From NCBI GenBank assembly GCA_050246015.1, contig JBFWWU010000001.1:434001-498000 (forward strand): a DNA stretch of 64,000 bases, in the 5' to 3' direction. This DNA is from JTS-AC122 sp050246015. Lineage in GTDB: Bacteria > Planctomycetota > Phycisphaerae > Phycisphaerales > UBA1924. The translations under genes and the position numbers were made by a program. Positions 18,755 to 27,117 of this stretch are shown here, one piece after another. The notes below the pieces were generated by a model. It was not told where the DNA came from and searched no databases. It worked only from the letters and a program-made list of their open reading frames with translations. How positions within the stretch are numbered: position 1 is the stretch's first letter; the number at the start of each line of letters is the position of its first letter.

Positions 18755-19225
18755 ATGCACCCTCGGATCGGCGGGACGACGCAGCCGGCGCCAGACCCCG
18801 CGACCGGCATGCCCAGTCCGGCCAGCACGGGCGCCGCCCGGGTTCGCCTCGTCGGCTGGCTCGCCGCCGCCGCGCTCCTGGCCGCCCTCATCCATCCCCC
18901 CGCCGGGCTCGGCGTCCCGTTCTGTCCGAGCAAGTGGGTGACCCACGCCCCATGCCCCGGATGCGGGATGACTCGAAGCCTGAGTTGCGCGATCCGCGGC
19001 CAGTTCACCAGAAGTTGGCACTACCACCCCTTCGGGCCCCCACTACTCGGTGCGATCGCCAGCGCCGCCGTTCTGGGCCTTCTCCCCCGCGGGCCGCGCG
19101 CTGGCGTGTGGACCCGCGTGATGCGCCACCGCCGCGCCCTCACCGCCGCCGCGGTGGGCCTTGCCCTTCTCATGCTGGCCTTCGGCATCGCCCGCATGGC
19201 CGGGCTCGTGTGGAACGACGCCTGA
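18755..19225 (+). CDS. DUF2752 membrane protein
   Basis: 156 residues, ATG 18755. The signature of the family is present: CPSKWVTHAPCPGCGMTRSL followed by a second pair of membrane helices. DUF2752 proteins are small inner-membrane proteins of unknown function with a conserved cysteine cluster that may bind metal. TAACGT overlaps the stop of the preceding gene and ends five bases before the ATG, so a leaderless transcript is also possible here. Confidence 0.85.
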   Translation: MHPRIGGTTQPAPDPATGMPSPASTGAARVRLVGWLAAAALLAALIHPPAGLGVPFCPSKWVTHAPCPGCGMTRSLSCAIRGQFTRSWHYHPFGPPLLGAIASAAVLGLLPRGPRAGVWTRVMRHRRALTAAAVGLALLMLAFGIARMAGLVWNDA

Positions 19226-19255
19226 TGCGCGCCTTTCTCGCCGCGTCAACACAAG

Positions 19256-19297
19256 ACAACAAGGTCCGCGCGGCTTCGCGCAGACCCTGGTCGTTGT
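19256..19297. terminator. Stem-loop between convergent genes
   Basis: An imperfect inverted repeat: outer ACAAC/GTTGT, inner GCGCG-GCTT-CGCGC with paired GGTC/GACC around one mismatch. It sits between the end of the DUF2752 gene (19225) and the end of the basic protein gene (19334) and could stop transcription from both sides. No U-tract follows, so an intrinsic terminator of the classical kind is not certain. Confidence 0.4.
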
Positions 19298-19333
19298 GCC
19301 ATGGATATCACGTCGAGCGGCTTGCTGATCGGT

Positions 19334-19609
19334 TCAGGCCGCCTTGCGCTTCGAGAACGTGCTGAACTTGAAGTTCCGCTTCGCGCTCTTCTTGAACTTG
19401 AAGTTCGACTTCTTCTTGTTGCTCATGCGGCGCTTCGAGTTCGTCTTCGTCGTGCGCTTCATGTTCGACCGCGTCGTCGTGCGCCGACGGCTCTTCGTCG
19501 CCGTCTTGCGCCGATTCTTCGTCATGCGGCGCGCGCTGGTCGTGCGCCGGCTGGTCGCACGGTTGCGGCGAGCCTTGGTCGTGCGGCGAGTCTTGGAACG
19601 AGTTCTCAT
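19334..19609 (-). CDS. Small, extremely basic Arg/Lys/Thr-rich protein (histone-like composition)
   Basis: 91 residues made almost wholly of Arg, Lys, Thr, Ser, Asn and a few Phe. The N-terminal half has loose repeats of RRTT and RRxT; the C-terminal part has NFKFKK and NFKFST pairs. There is one Glu/Asp-free stretch over the whole length, giving a very high positive charge. AGAGGA precedes the ATG, and third codon positions are mostly G or C, supporting translation on this strand. Composition recalls chlamydial Hc2 and H1-like DNA-binding proteins; it might also be an RNA-binding ribosome-associated protein. I do not recognise a family. The opposite strand is open too but reads as a shadow. 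Confidence 0.65.
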   Translation of the reverse strand: MRTRSKTRRTTKARRNRATSRRTTSARRMTKNRRKTATKSRRRTTTRSNMKRTTKTNSKRRMSNKKKSNFKFKKSAKRNFKFSTFSKRKAA

Positions 19610-19951
19610 GTCGTTTTCCTCTGGCGACGGGGAGTGCTGACCTGACCACGGCCGCGCTTGTCGCGCTCGCCGAGTCGGGAACCCACGGCCCGCCCCGCGG
19701 TTCCGCTGTCACGCGCCCTGCCGACATCCGTGCCGGCCGTTCTCTTGACGCGTCTGGTGAATCGACCGATGCGCCGCACTTGATCAGAATTTCATGTGAA
19801 CTCGGACGGATTTTTCTCCGAATGGCGGCCACCGCGCAATTCCTGCCCGCGGGATCTCGCGGTCGTTCCGCCTGTACCGTTCCGCCTCGAACTCCGCGTT
19901 GCCCGCGCGCGACGAATACCATCTCCCCTTGCACGCACGAAGCGTCCCCAG
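19610..19951. other. Intergenic stretch without gene
   Basis: About 340 bp between the divergent basic-protein and DAHP synthase genes. It presumably holds both promoters. An A/T-richer patch near 19775-19815 (around TTGATCAGAATTTCATG) is the likeliest control region for the basic protein. No repeat or small gene is convincing. Confidence 0.5.
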
Positions 19952-19980
19952 TTGTTCCGGCCGGGTCTGGTCGATAGTTT
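19952..19980 (+). promoter_or_regulatory. Promoter of DAHP synthase gene
   Basis: TTGTTC (19952-19957) and TAGTTT (19975-19980) with 17 bp spacing, ending nine bases before ATG 19990. The mRNA would be leaderless or nearly so; no Shine-Dalgarno is present. Confidence 0.5.
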
Positions 19981-19989
19981 TATCCGCCC

Positions 19990-21414
19990 ATGCTGCGCTC
20001 TGATCCACCTCCTGTTCCCGCCTCGCCCGCCAGCCCGGCGTCCCCGGCCGATCCCTCCCGGTCGTGGGCGCCTGATTCGTGGAAGCGCGTCATCGCCGCT
20101 CACCAGGCTGTCTATCCGGACCGCGATGCCGTGGACCGCGCCGTGGCGCGACTGGCCGAACTCCCTCCGCTCGTCACGTCGTGGGAAATCGAACGCTTCC
20201 GCACGCTGATCGCCGACGCGCAGCGCGGTGAGCGATTCCTCCTCCAAGGGGGAGACTGCGCCGAAGCCGTCGCCGACTGCACCCCCGGCTCCATCACCAG
20301 CCGGCTCAAAATCCTGCTGCAGATGTCCATGGTCCTCGTGCACGCATCCAAGAAGCCGGTCATCCGCGTGGGCCGCTTTGCAGGACAGTACGCCAAGCCA
20401 CGCTCAAGCCCGACGGAGACTCGAACCGTCGGCGGCGCCCGCGTGACCCTGCCGAGCTACTACGGCGATCTCGTCAACCGCGCCGAGTTCACCGAGCAAG
20501 CCCGAACGCCCGACCCCGCGAGGATGATCGACGGGTATCAGCACGCCGCGCTCACGCTCAACTTCATCCGATCCCTTCTGGAAGGCGGCTTCGCCGATCT
20601 GCACCACCCGGAGTACTGGGACCTGGGGTTCATGCGTCACGCCGCCCTCCCCCCGGCCCTTCGCGCCCAGTATGAACGCATGACCGAGCGTCTCGCCGAT
20701 TCGCTGCGGTTCATGGAGGCAATGGGCGAGCGGCGCGTCGATGAACTCACGCGGATGGAGTTCTTCACGAGCCACGAGGCTTTGAACCTGCTCTACGAGA
20801 GCGCGCAGACCCGCCGCGTGCCGCGTCGAGAGGGCTTCTACAACCTCACGACGCACCTCCCGTGGATCGGCGAGCGCACCCGCGCCGCCGACGGCGCGCA
20901 TATCGAGTACGCCCGCGGGATCCAGAACCCCGTGGGACTCAAGATCGGCCCGCGCATCGGCGCCGAAGAACTGCTGCGACTCATCGATCTGCTCAATCCC
21001 TCGAACGCGCCGGGAAAACTGGTCCTCATCGCCCGCATGGGCGCCACGCACGTCGCGGCCGCGCTGCCGCCGCTCGTTGAAGTCGTCCAGCGCGCCGGCA
21101 AGCAGGTCCTCTGGGTCTGCGACCCGATGCACGGCAACACCGTCACCACCTCCGCCGGTATCAAGACCCGACTCTTCGATGACGTCACGCGCGAACTCCA
21201 GGCCGCCTGGGATATCCACGCCTCGCTCGGTTCACACCTGGGCGGCGTGCACATCGAACTGACCGGCGACGATGTCACCGAATGTCTCGGCGGCGCATCA
21301 GGCATCACGGAAGCCGACCTCTCGCGAAACTACGTCTCCCCCTGCGATCCGCGCCTGAACTACGACCAGGCGATGGAACTGGCCTTTGCCCTGGCCCAGC
21401 GCATGTCGCCGTAG
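19990..21414 (+). CDS. Class II 3-deoxy-7-phosphoheptulonate synthase
   Basis: 474 residues, standard for plant-type (class II) DAHP synthases. Characteristic stretches include LLQGGDCAEAV, IRVGRFAGQYAKPRS, ARMGATHVAAALPPLV, CDPMHGNT and NYVSPCDPRLNYDQAMELAF. It condenses phosphoenolpyruvate and erythrose 4-phosphate in the first step of the shikimate pathway, using a divalent metal. There is no extra chorismate-mutase domain. No other aromatic amino acid gene is in the window. Confidence 0.96.
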   Translation: MLRSDPPPVPASPASPASPADPSRSWAPDSWKRVIAAHQAVYPDRDAVDRAVARLAELPPLVTSWEIERFRTLIADAQRGERFLLQGGDCAEAVADCTPGSITSRLKILLQMSMVLVHASKKPVIRVGRFAGQYAKPRSSPTETRTVGGARVTLPSYYGDLVNRAEFTEQARTPDPARMIDGYQHAALTLNFIRSLLEGGFADLHHPEYWDLGFMRHAALPPALRAQYERMTERLADSLRFMEAMGERRVDELTRMEFFTSHEALNLLYESAQTRRVPRREGFYNLTTHLPWIGERTRAADGAHIEYARGIQNPVGLKIGPRIGAEELLRLIDLLNPSNAPGKLVLIARMGATHVAAALPPLVEVVQRAGKQVLWVCDPMHGNTVTTSAGIKTRLFDDVTRELQAAWDIHASLGSHLGGVHIELTGDDVTECLGGASGITEADLSRNYVSPCDPRLNYDQAMELAFALAQRMSP

Positions 21415-21493
21415 CGCACGGTCATATGCGTCGTCGTTCCGGCGCCCCCACCACCCCCCCCCACTCACGGTGCGATACCCGGGCTCCGCCGCA

Positions 21494-21499
21494 TACGAT
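21494..21499 (+). promoter_or_regulatory. -10-like element before TonB-like gene
   Basis: TACGAT ends ten bases before ATG 21510. It supports that start over the upstream in-frame codons, which overlap the DAHP synthase gene. Confidence 0.4.
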
Positions 21500-21509
21500 T
21501 CCCAATCTC

Positions 21510-22940
21510 ATGCCCGGACGCCCGAATGGTTCGTCGCGAGTCTTTGCCTGGTCCCTCGGGCTCAGTGTGGTGTTTCACGCGTTGTTGACGGTTCCGGCAG
21601 GCGCGATCCTCCTGCTCAATGAGTACCCCTCGCTCGCCCGGCTCGTTCTCGGCGACGAACGCCGGCACGCGGCGAAGCACCCGGACCCGCAGCAACCGGC
21701 AGCCGACCCGGAACAGGATCAACATTCCGTCCACGTCGCGCCACCCATTAAGGAAGTTCGGCTCGGGATCGACGAATCGGCGTCCGATTCAATCGTGTGG
21801 ATGGGCTTCGCGGAACAGACCCCCCACTCGGCTCCCAAGTCCGAAGTTGATCAGTCCGCCATGACGACGCAGCGCGTGGGCGCGCCCGTCGAACCCGGGG
21901 CATCGTCCCCCCCCACCCCCGCCACCAGCAGCGTCCCGCCCGCTCCCGCCGATGCGCCGCCACCGATCGACGACGGGGCGCCCGAACCGGCACGAGTTCA
22001 GGAGAACCAGCCGTCTGCGACATCGCAACAGGCCGAGAATCCTGCGCCCACGACGCCCGCCGCGCCGGCCCCTGAGACGCCCGATCAGCCTCCCCATTCG
22101 CCTCACTCGACCTCGGCAAATGCCCCCACGCCGCCACCGGCGCCCGAGGGCGACGCCGATGAGCACGCCCCGCGGCCGTCCGAAGGAAACACGCCGGACG
22201 CGCCCACGCCGGCCACATCAGACGATGCGGCCGACGGCACCACGCCCGAGGACAAACCGGATACCACCTCTCCAATCGACTTCATCCCGGCCGATGATCC
22301 GGCGGCATCGGTCGCCGAACGCGTCGAGGCGATCCGCGCGGCCGCGTCAGCGTCACCGCCACCTGCCAGGCCGGCGCTGACCGCGCCGCCCGGGATTGAT
22401 CCCGGAGCCGTGCAAGCCGCGCTCTCGTCTTCCTCCGCCTCGGCACTTCGCGCCGCATTGACCGCGATCAATCCTCCGGCGGCCATGCTGGGCGATCTTG
22501 CCCGAGCGCTCGCGCACCCCGCGGTCGCAGCCACGCCCGCCTCCCCCGCCGCGGGCGGCCAACCCGTCGATCCCGGCGACCCCGGCATCAGGAACGACAA
22601 GGAGGCCGACGCCAGTTCAACCGTTCTCACCGCCGAGTATCGCAACGGCAAAGTCCTCGCCGGCGAAGGCCTGGACATCAAGACCGTCCGCCCCAACTTC
22701 AGCCGCTACACCCGCGTCACCGCCGCTCCCTCCAACCCCGTCGTCGAAATCTGGTTCGACCGCACCGGCGTCGTCCGGAACGTCGAACTCAAGCAGAGTT
22801 CCGGCTACCGCGACGTCGATGAACCGGTCAAGAACGCCGTCTGGGCCTGGACCGCGCGCGGCAAGGTCCTTCGCGAACTCGCCTCCAAACGCCCCGACGG
22901 CATCGTCAAAATCGAAATCACGCTCCTCCTCCGCGGGTGA
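21510..22940 (+). CDS. TonB-like energy transducer with long Pro-rich spacer
   Basis: 476 residues. A membrane helix (about 12-34) anchors the protein; residues 60-370 are a disordered Pro/Ala/Asp/Thr region; the C-terminal 90 residues form a TonB-like domain (VVEIWFDRTGVVRNVELKQSSGYRDVDEPVKNAVWAW). TonB proteins carry inner-membrane proton-motive energy to outer-membrane receptors. The spacer is several times longer than in E. coli TonB. No ExbB, ExbD or receptor gene adjoins, so an alternative role in envelope bridging is possible. Confidence 0.78.
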   Translation: MPGRPNGSSRVFAWSLGLSVVFHALLTVPAGAILLLNEYPSLARLVLGDERRHAAKHPDPQQPAADPEQDQHSVHVAPPIKEVRLGIDESASDSIVWMGFAEQTPHSAPKSEVDQSAMTTQRVGAPVEPGASSPPTPATSSVPPAPADAPPPIDDGAPEPARVQENQPSATSQQAENPAPTTPAAPAPETPDQPPHSPHSTSANAPTPPPAPEGDADEHAPRPSEGNTPDAPTPATSDDAADGTTPEDKPDTTSPIDFIPADDPAASVAERVEAIRAAASASPPPARPALTAPPGIDPGAVQAALSSSSASALRAALTAINPPAAMLGDLARALAHPAVAATPASPAAGGQPVDPGDPGIRNDKEADASSTVLTAEYRNGKVLAGEGLDIKTVRPNFSRYTRVTAAPSNPVVEIWFDRTGVVRNVELKQSSGYRDVDEPVKNAVWAWTARGKVLRELASKRPDGIVKIEITLLLRG

Positions 22941-22965
22941 TGCTCGACCCCGCGTTCACCCCGGC

Positions 22966-23928
22966 TCATGCCCCGTCGCGCCACTTCGGCGGCGCGCCCC
23001 AGTGCAACTTCTGTACCAGCGTGTCCCAGTACGACCCGCGCGTGTTGCGCACAAACCGGATCGGCGTCGCGTGCTTGCAGAATCGGACCACGTCCTGCTC
23101 GTGCAGATGCGTCGATGTCTGACCGTCGAGCACGAGCGTCGTCCCCCACTCCTCGCCGGCGGGCGCCATCGACGTCGAGTTGTCGTTCACCCGGTTCATC
23201 GTCAGTTCGATCACGCTCGTCCCGCTCACCACGATCGGCCGGAACGCCAGTGAGTGCGCCGCGATCGGCGTGATCGCGAACGCGTCCACATCCGGCGACA
23301 CGATCGAGCCGCCCGCCGACACGTTGTACGCCGTTGAACCCGTCGGCGTCGCGATGATCATCCCGTCTCCGCTCACCACCGGGCCGATGCGACCATCGAT
23401 CCGCAGCGTCATCGAGATCATCCGGAACGGCGGGCCCGCCGTCACCACCGCGTCGTTGAGTGCCGTCCCTCGAAACCGCGCGCCAGCCCTCGGCGCGTCG
23501 GATGCGCCCGCCCCGGCTCCGGGCCGAACCTCGATCTCCAGCATCGGACGATCCTGGAGTTGCAGCGGAGCCGATCCGAAGAGCGCCGCCGCCTGCTCGC
23601 GCAGCGATGCCACGTCAAACTCCGCCATGAATCCGAGTTTCCCAAGGTTGACACCCAGCATCGGAAGTCCAAGCGACAGGCAGCGCCGCGACTGCGCCAG
23701 CAGGGTGCCGTCTCCCCCCAGCACCACCACCAGATCCGCGACCTTCCCACTGCTGTCGAGTCCCCCGCCCTCTCCGGCGCCCGGAGCCCGCTCAGGCACG
23801 GCGTCCTCCGACGCATCGAACTCGCCGACGATCACGCCGTGCGCCCCGATCAGCCGACGGACCTCAGCCAGCGCCTCGACCACATCGGGCTTCGACCGGT
23901 TCGCAAGCAGCAGGACACGTCTGGACAT
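22966..23928 (-). CDS. nadK: NAD kinase
   Basis: 320 residues from ATG 23928. The GGDG motif is VVVLGGDGTLLAQSR and the NAD-binding region is SGDGMIIATPTGSTAYNVSAGGSIV with ITPIAAHSLAFRPIVV. It phosphorylates NAD to NADP. AGTGTA on the forward strand (TACACT on the coding strand) lies six bases upstream of the start, consistent with leaderless expression. It converges with the TonB-like gene at 25 bp. Confidence 0.96.
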   Translation of the reverse strand: MSRRVLLLANRSKPDVVEALAEVRRLIGAHGVIVGEFDASEDAVPERAPGAGEGGGLDSSGKVADLVVVLGGDGTLLAQSRRCLSLGLPMLGVNLGKLGFMAEFDVASLREQAAALFGSAPLQLQDRPMLEIEVRPGAGAGASDAPRAGARFRGTALNDAVVTAGPPFRMISMTLRIDGRIGPVVSGDGMIIATPTGSTAYNVSAGGSIVSPDVDAFAITPIAAHSLAFRPIVVSGTSVIELTMNRVNDNSTSMAPAGEEWGTTLVLDGQTSTHLHEQDVVRFCKHATPIRFVRNTRGSYWDTLVQKLHWGAPPKWRDGA

Positions 23929-23934
23929 GCAGGG

Positions 23935-23940
23935 AGTGTA
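23935..23940 (-). promoter_or_regulatory. -10-like element for leaderless nadK
   Basis: On the minus strand TACACT is separated from ATG 23928 by six bases. No Shine-Dalgarno. Confidence 0.5.
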
Positions 23941-24085
23941 CACCCACCACCGCATTTCCTCGCGCCGCCCCCTGTCACCCCGCTGCGCATTTCGCTGCGG
24001 ACAACCGATTCAGCGGCCCACGACGCCGAGCCGGCCCGGCCATGCCATCGCCCCCCGGTGACGTCCCTCGCCGGCGGGCCGCTCG

Positions 24086-24904
24086 TCAGGTCCCCCGCGC
24101 CCCGGCCCGGCCCGCCGCGATCGCTTCCTGCATCTGCCTTACCGCCTCGCGCATCCCCACGTAGATCCCCCGGCTGACGATCGCGTGCCCGATGTGCAGT
24201 TCTTCGACACCCTGAAGGCCCGCGATCGGCCCCACGTTCGCATAGTTCAGTGCGTGCCCCGCGTTGAACCGCATCCGCGCGGCCCGGATCCGCCGGCCCG
24301 CGTCGGCGACTTTCTCCAGTTCACGCACCAGTTCGCCGCGGCCGCCGCGGAAATCCCCGCCGGTCCGCGCAAACGCGGCCGCGTACGGCCCGGTGTGCAC
24401 CTCGCACACGTCAAACCCCAGCGCCGCCGCCGCTTCCACCTGCTGCGCGTCCGCGTCGATGAACGCCGACACCATGATCCCGCCACCCTTGAGCCGCTGC
24501 ACGAAATCCTTGAGCCGGCTCATGTTTCGCGCGACGTCGAGCCCCCCCTCCGTCGTCACCTCCATCCGCCCCTCCGGCACCAGCATGCTCGTGTGCGGCT
24601 TCACCTTCAGGCACATCTCCACCATCTCGCTCGTCGCGGCCATCTCGAAGTTCAACTTCACACGCACCATCTGCTTCAGCAGTTCCACATCCCGGTCCTG
24701 CACATGCCGCCGATCCTCCCGCAGATGAAACGTGATCCCGTCGGCTCCGCCGAGTTCGGCTTCGTGCGCGGCCCGAACCGGGTCCGGCTCGGAACTGACA
24801 TCGCTTCCGACCGCCCCTCCCGACCCCGCGCCCCCGGCCCCGACGCGATACCGCGCCTGACGAACCGTCGCGACGTGATCGATGTTCACGCTCAGTGCTG
24901 GCAT
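24086..24904 (-). CDS. pdxJ: Pyridoxine 5'-phosphate synthase PdxJ
   Basis: 272 residues from ATG 24904. Recognised by LSVNIDHVATVRQAR at the N-terminus, GITFHLREDRRHV, VCEVHTGPYA and ELHIGHAIVSRGIYVGM. PdxJ condenses 3-amino-2-oxopropyl phosphate with deoxyxylulose 5-phosphate to make pyridoxine 5'-phosphate. A Gly-rich insert (RVGAGGAGSGGAVGSD) follows the N-terminal motif, longer than in E. coli. No pdxA nearby. Confidence 0.96.
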   Translation of the reverse strand: MPALSVNIDHVATVRQARYRVGAGGAGSGGAVGSDVSSEPDPVRAAHEAELGGADGITFHLREDRRHVQDRDVELLKQMVRVKLNFEMAATSEMVEMCLKVKPHTSMLVPEGRMEVTTEGGLDVARNMSRLKDFVQRLKGGGIMVSAFIDADAQQVEAAAALGFDVCEVHTGPYAAAFARTGGDFRGGRGELVRELEKVADAGRRIRAARMRFNAGHALNYANVGPIAGLQGVEELHIGHAIVSRGIYVGMREAVRQMQEAIAAGRAGARGT

Positions 24905-24912
24905 AGGGGCGG

Positions 24913-24918
24913 ATGATA
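24913..24918 (-). promoter_or_regulatory. -10-like element for pdxJ
   Basis: TATCAT on the minus strand, eight bases before ATG 24904; leaderless transcript likely. Confidence 0.45.
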
Positions 24919-25002
24919 GTCGAACGCCGGCCCACGCGACCCAGGCCACACTTGCATTTCCCGACGCCTCATCCCCCCCCGCGCCCCCGCCGGCCCATCC
25001 GC

Positions 25003-25008
25003 TACCCT
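25003..25008 (+). promoter_or_regulatory. -10-like element before redoxin gene
   Basis: TACCCT five bases before ATG 25014; weaker match than the other sites. Confidence 0.3.
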
Positions 25009-25013
25009 CCCTC

Positions 25014-25595
25014 ATGGCCGCCACACCTTCCACCATGCTCCCCGTCGGAACCGTCGCCCCGGATTTCTCACTCCCCAGCGCCGTCACCGGAAAAAACGTC
25101 TCCCTCGGCGACTTCGTTCGCTCCCGCGCGCTCGTCGTCATGTTCATCTGCAATCACTGCCCATTCGTGAAGCACATCCGCGACCAACTCGTCGCCGTTT
25201 CGCGCGACTACGGCTCTCGCGGCGTCGCGTTCGTCGCGATCAACTCCAACGACACCGAGAAATACCCCGACGACTCCCCCGACAAGATGCGCGAGGAAGC
25301 CGCCCTCGCCGGGTACACCTTCCCCTACCTCTTTGATGAGACTCAGAGCGTCGCCAAGGCTTACCGCGCCGCCTGCACCCCGGACTTCTACCTCTTCGAC
25401 TCGCAGCGCCGCCTGATCTACCGCGGGCAACTCGACGACAGCCGCCCCAAGAACGGCCTCCCCGTTACCGGAAAGGACCTGCGCGCCGCGATCGACGCCC
25501 TCCTCGCCGGCTCGGCTCCCCCTGCCCAGCAGTTGCCCAGCATCGGCTGCAACATCAAGTGGAAACCCGGCAACGAGCCCGACTACGCGAGGTAA
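25014..25595 (+). CDS. Thioredoxin-like peroxiredoxin/redoxin family protein
   Basis: 193 residues. The fold is AhpC/TSA-like: APDFSLPSAVTGKNVSLGDF, then the active-site segment MFICNHCPFVKHIRDQL with CNHC in CxxC arrangement, then AINSNDTEKYPDDSP and a C-terminal TPDFYLFD. Proteins with the NHCPFVKH motif are a common cytoplasmic thioredoxin-family group of uncharacterised substrate. There is no signal peptide. It is divergent from pdxJ by about 110 bp. Confidence 0.88.
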   Translation: MAATPSTMLPVGTVAPDFSLPSAVTGKNVSLGDFVRSRALVVMFICNHCPFVKHIRDQLVAVSRDYGSRGVAFVAINSNDTEKYPDDSPDKMREEAALAGYTFPYLFDETQSVAKAYRAACTPDFYLFDSQRRLIYRGQLDDSRPKNGLPVTGKDLRAAIDALLAGSAPPAQQLPSIGCNIKWKPGNEPDYAR

Positions 25596-25773
25596 CAGGG
25601 CCCCGGGTTGACTCGCGGGCATGCGTGCCGCCGCCCGACATGACCGGTGCTGCGCGCGTTCACGCATCTTTTTTCGCAACGGTTCCACATCCCGTGCGAA
25701 TACGATCCTGAACACGCCGGGCCCGCATTGCCTCGGCATCGTTCTGGCGATCCCTTCCGCGAGGCCTGCGCTG

Positions 25774-27117
25774 TTGGCCCCCCTCCCCACGCCATCCCCT
25801 TCCTCCGCGTCACCGGCGCCACCGCCCCGCCGGCCGCGCCGGCGGTACCACGCCACCATGCCGGGCCTCATCTACGTCTTCGTCACCGTCCTGGTCGCCC
25901 TGGGCGCTTTCAACAGCCAGAACAACCTCCTCTTCTGGGCCTTTGGGTTCTCCCTCTCGATGCTCATCATCTCCGGCATCCTCTCCGGGGCGATGCTCAT
26001 GGGCGTCGACGTGCAACGCATCGGCGTTGACCAGCCCCGCGCCGGCGAGCCCGCCACCATCACCTACCGCGTCCGCAACCGAAACCGCTTCGTCCCCGTC
26101 TTCGCCCTCTTGATTGCCGAGGTCGATGCCACCCCGCGCTCGCGCCTGGCTCGCTTCCTCTCGGGAGGATTCCGCGCCTCCCGCTCGCGCCCCGCGCCCA
26201 GCCAAAGCCCGCCCAACCCGGGCTGGTCCGATCTTCTCACCGCCCCCGTCGCCTTCGTCGGGCACGTCGGCCCCGGCCACACCGCCATCGCCCGCGCCGG
26301 CGTTCTCGCGCAGTCCCGCGGCGTCGGCCGCCTGCGCCACATCCTCGTCAGTTCCTCCTTCCCCTTCGGGATCATGCGAAAATCGCTCCTCTTCGAGCAG
26401 CCCGAAGTCTTCACTGTCCATCCGGCGCGCCAGAACGTCGACCCCGCCGTGCTCCGCAACTCCCTGCGCCTGGGCGACCGCGGTGCGACTCCCACCCGCC
26501 GCCCCGGGCCGGGCGCGGAGTTCTTCGCCCTGCGCGACTACCGCCCCGGCGACGGCATCCGCGCCGTCGCGTGGCGCGCCTCGGCCCGCCGAGGCGAACT
26601 CCTCGTCCGCCAGCCCGCCGCCCCCGCGCCCCTGCGCATCGTCGTGTGGCTCGATCTCTCGCCCGACTCAACGCTCCCCGACACCGAGCGGGCCATCAGC
26701 ATCGCCGGCTCATTGCTCGACCTGGCGTGCGAGCGCCGGCTAGAGGTCGGCATCGCTGTTCCCGCCGCGGGCCTCTACATCGCGCCGCGCGAGGGCCGAC
26801 TCCACCGCGCCCGCCTGCTCGACGAACTCGCCGGCATCGACGCCGGGGCGCTCGATGTATCCCCGGTCGCGGCCCACGCGCCGCTCGGTCTCGCCGCCCG
26901 GGCCGCCGTCGTGGTCGTCCACAGCGCCGCGGAACCCAATGCCCCGCTTGCGGGCGCTCCCGCCGGTGCGACCTTCGTCAGCGCTCACCGCGACCCGTCG
27001 TCACGCCCAGAGAACCTCCAGGAAGCCAGCGCCGCCTCCGCCGAGCCGTCCCGTGCTCCTCGCGGTCGAGCCGCCCCCGCCGATGCGGGCCTGGAGAGGG
27101 GAGCCCCCGCCCCATGA
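25774..27117 (+). CDS. DUF58 domain protein, membrane-anchored type
   Basis: About 447 residues. The start is uncertain: ATG 25858 would cut off the Arg-rich RRRYHAT that normally precedes the first helix in this family, so a TTG at 25774 with GAGG nine bases before it is preferred; ATG 25621 is also in frame. Two adjacent helices follow (GLIYVFVTVLVALGAFNSQNNLLFWAFGFSLSMLIISGIL), then the DUF58 core FALRDYRPGDGIRAVAWRASAR and WLDLSPDS. It overlaps the transglutaminase gene by ATGA, a coupling seen widely for DUF58/TgpA pairs. It is a paralogue of the soluble DUF58 protein at 6.2 kb. Confidence 0.88.
   Translation: MAPLPTPSPSSASPAPPPRRPRRRYHATMPGLIYVFVTVLVALGAFNSQNNLLFWAFGFSLSMLIISGILSGAMLMGVDVQRIGVDQPRAGEPATITYRVRNRNRFVPVFALLIAEVDATPRSRLARFLSGGFRASRSRPAPSQSPPNPGWSDLLTAPVAFVGHVGPGHTAIARAGVLAQSRGVGRLRHILVSSSFPFGIMRKSLLFEQPEVFTVHPARQNVDPAVLRNSLRLGDRGATPTRRPGPGAEFFALRDYRPGDGIRAVAWRASARRGELLVRQPAAPAPLRIVVWLDLSPDSTLPDTERAISIAGSLLDLACERRLEVGIAVPAAGLYIAPREGRLHRARLLDELAGIDAGALDVSPVAAHAPLGLAARAAVVVVHSAAEPNAPLAGAPAGATFVSAHRDPSSRPENLQEASAASAEPSRAPRGRAAPADAGLERGAPAP

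Noticed and set aside
19344..19640. Hydrophobic plus-strand open frame opposite the basic protein
   Set aside because: Reads LRF/FVVRF repeats that are the complement of Arg/Lys codons; the minus strand has a ribosome site and G/C third positions.
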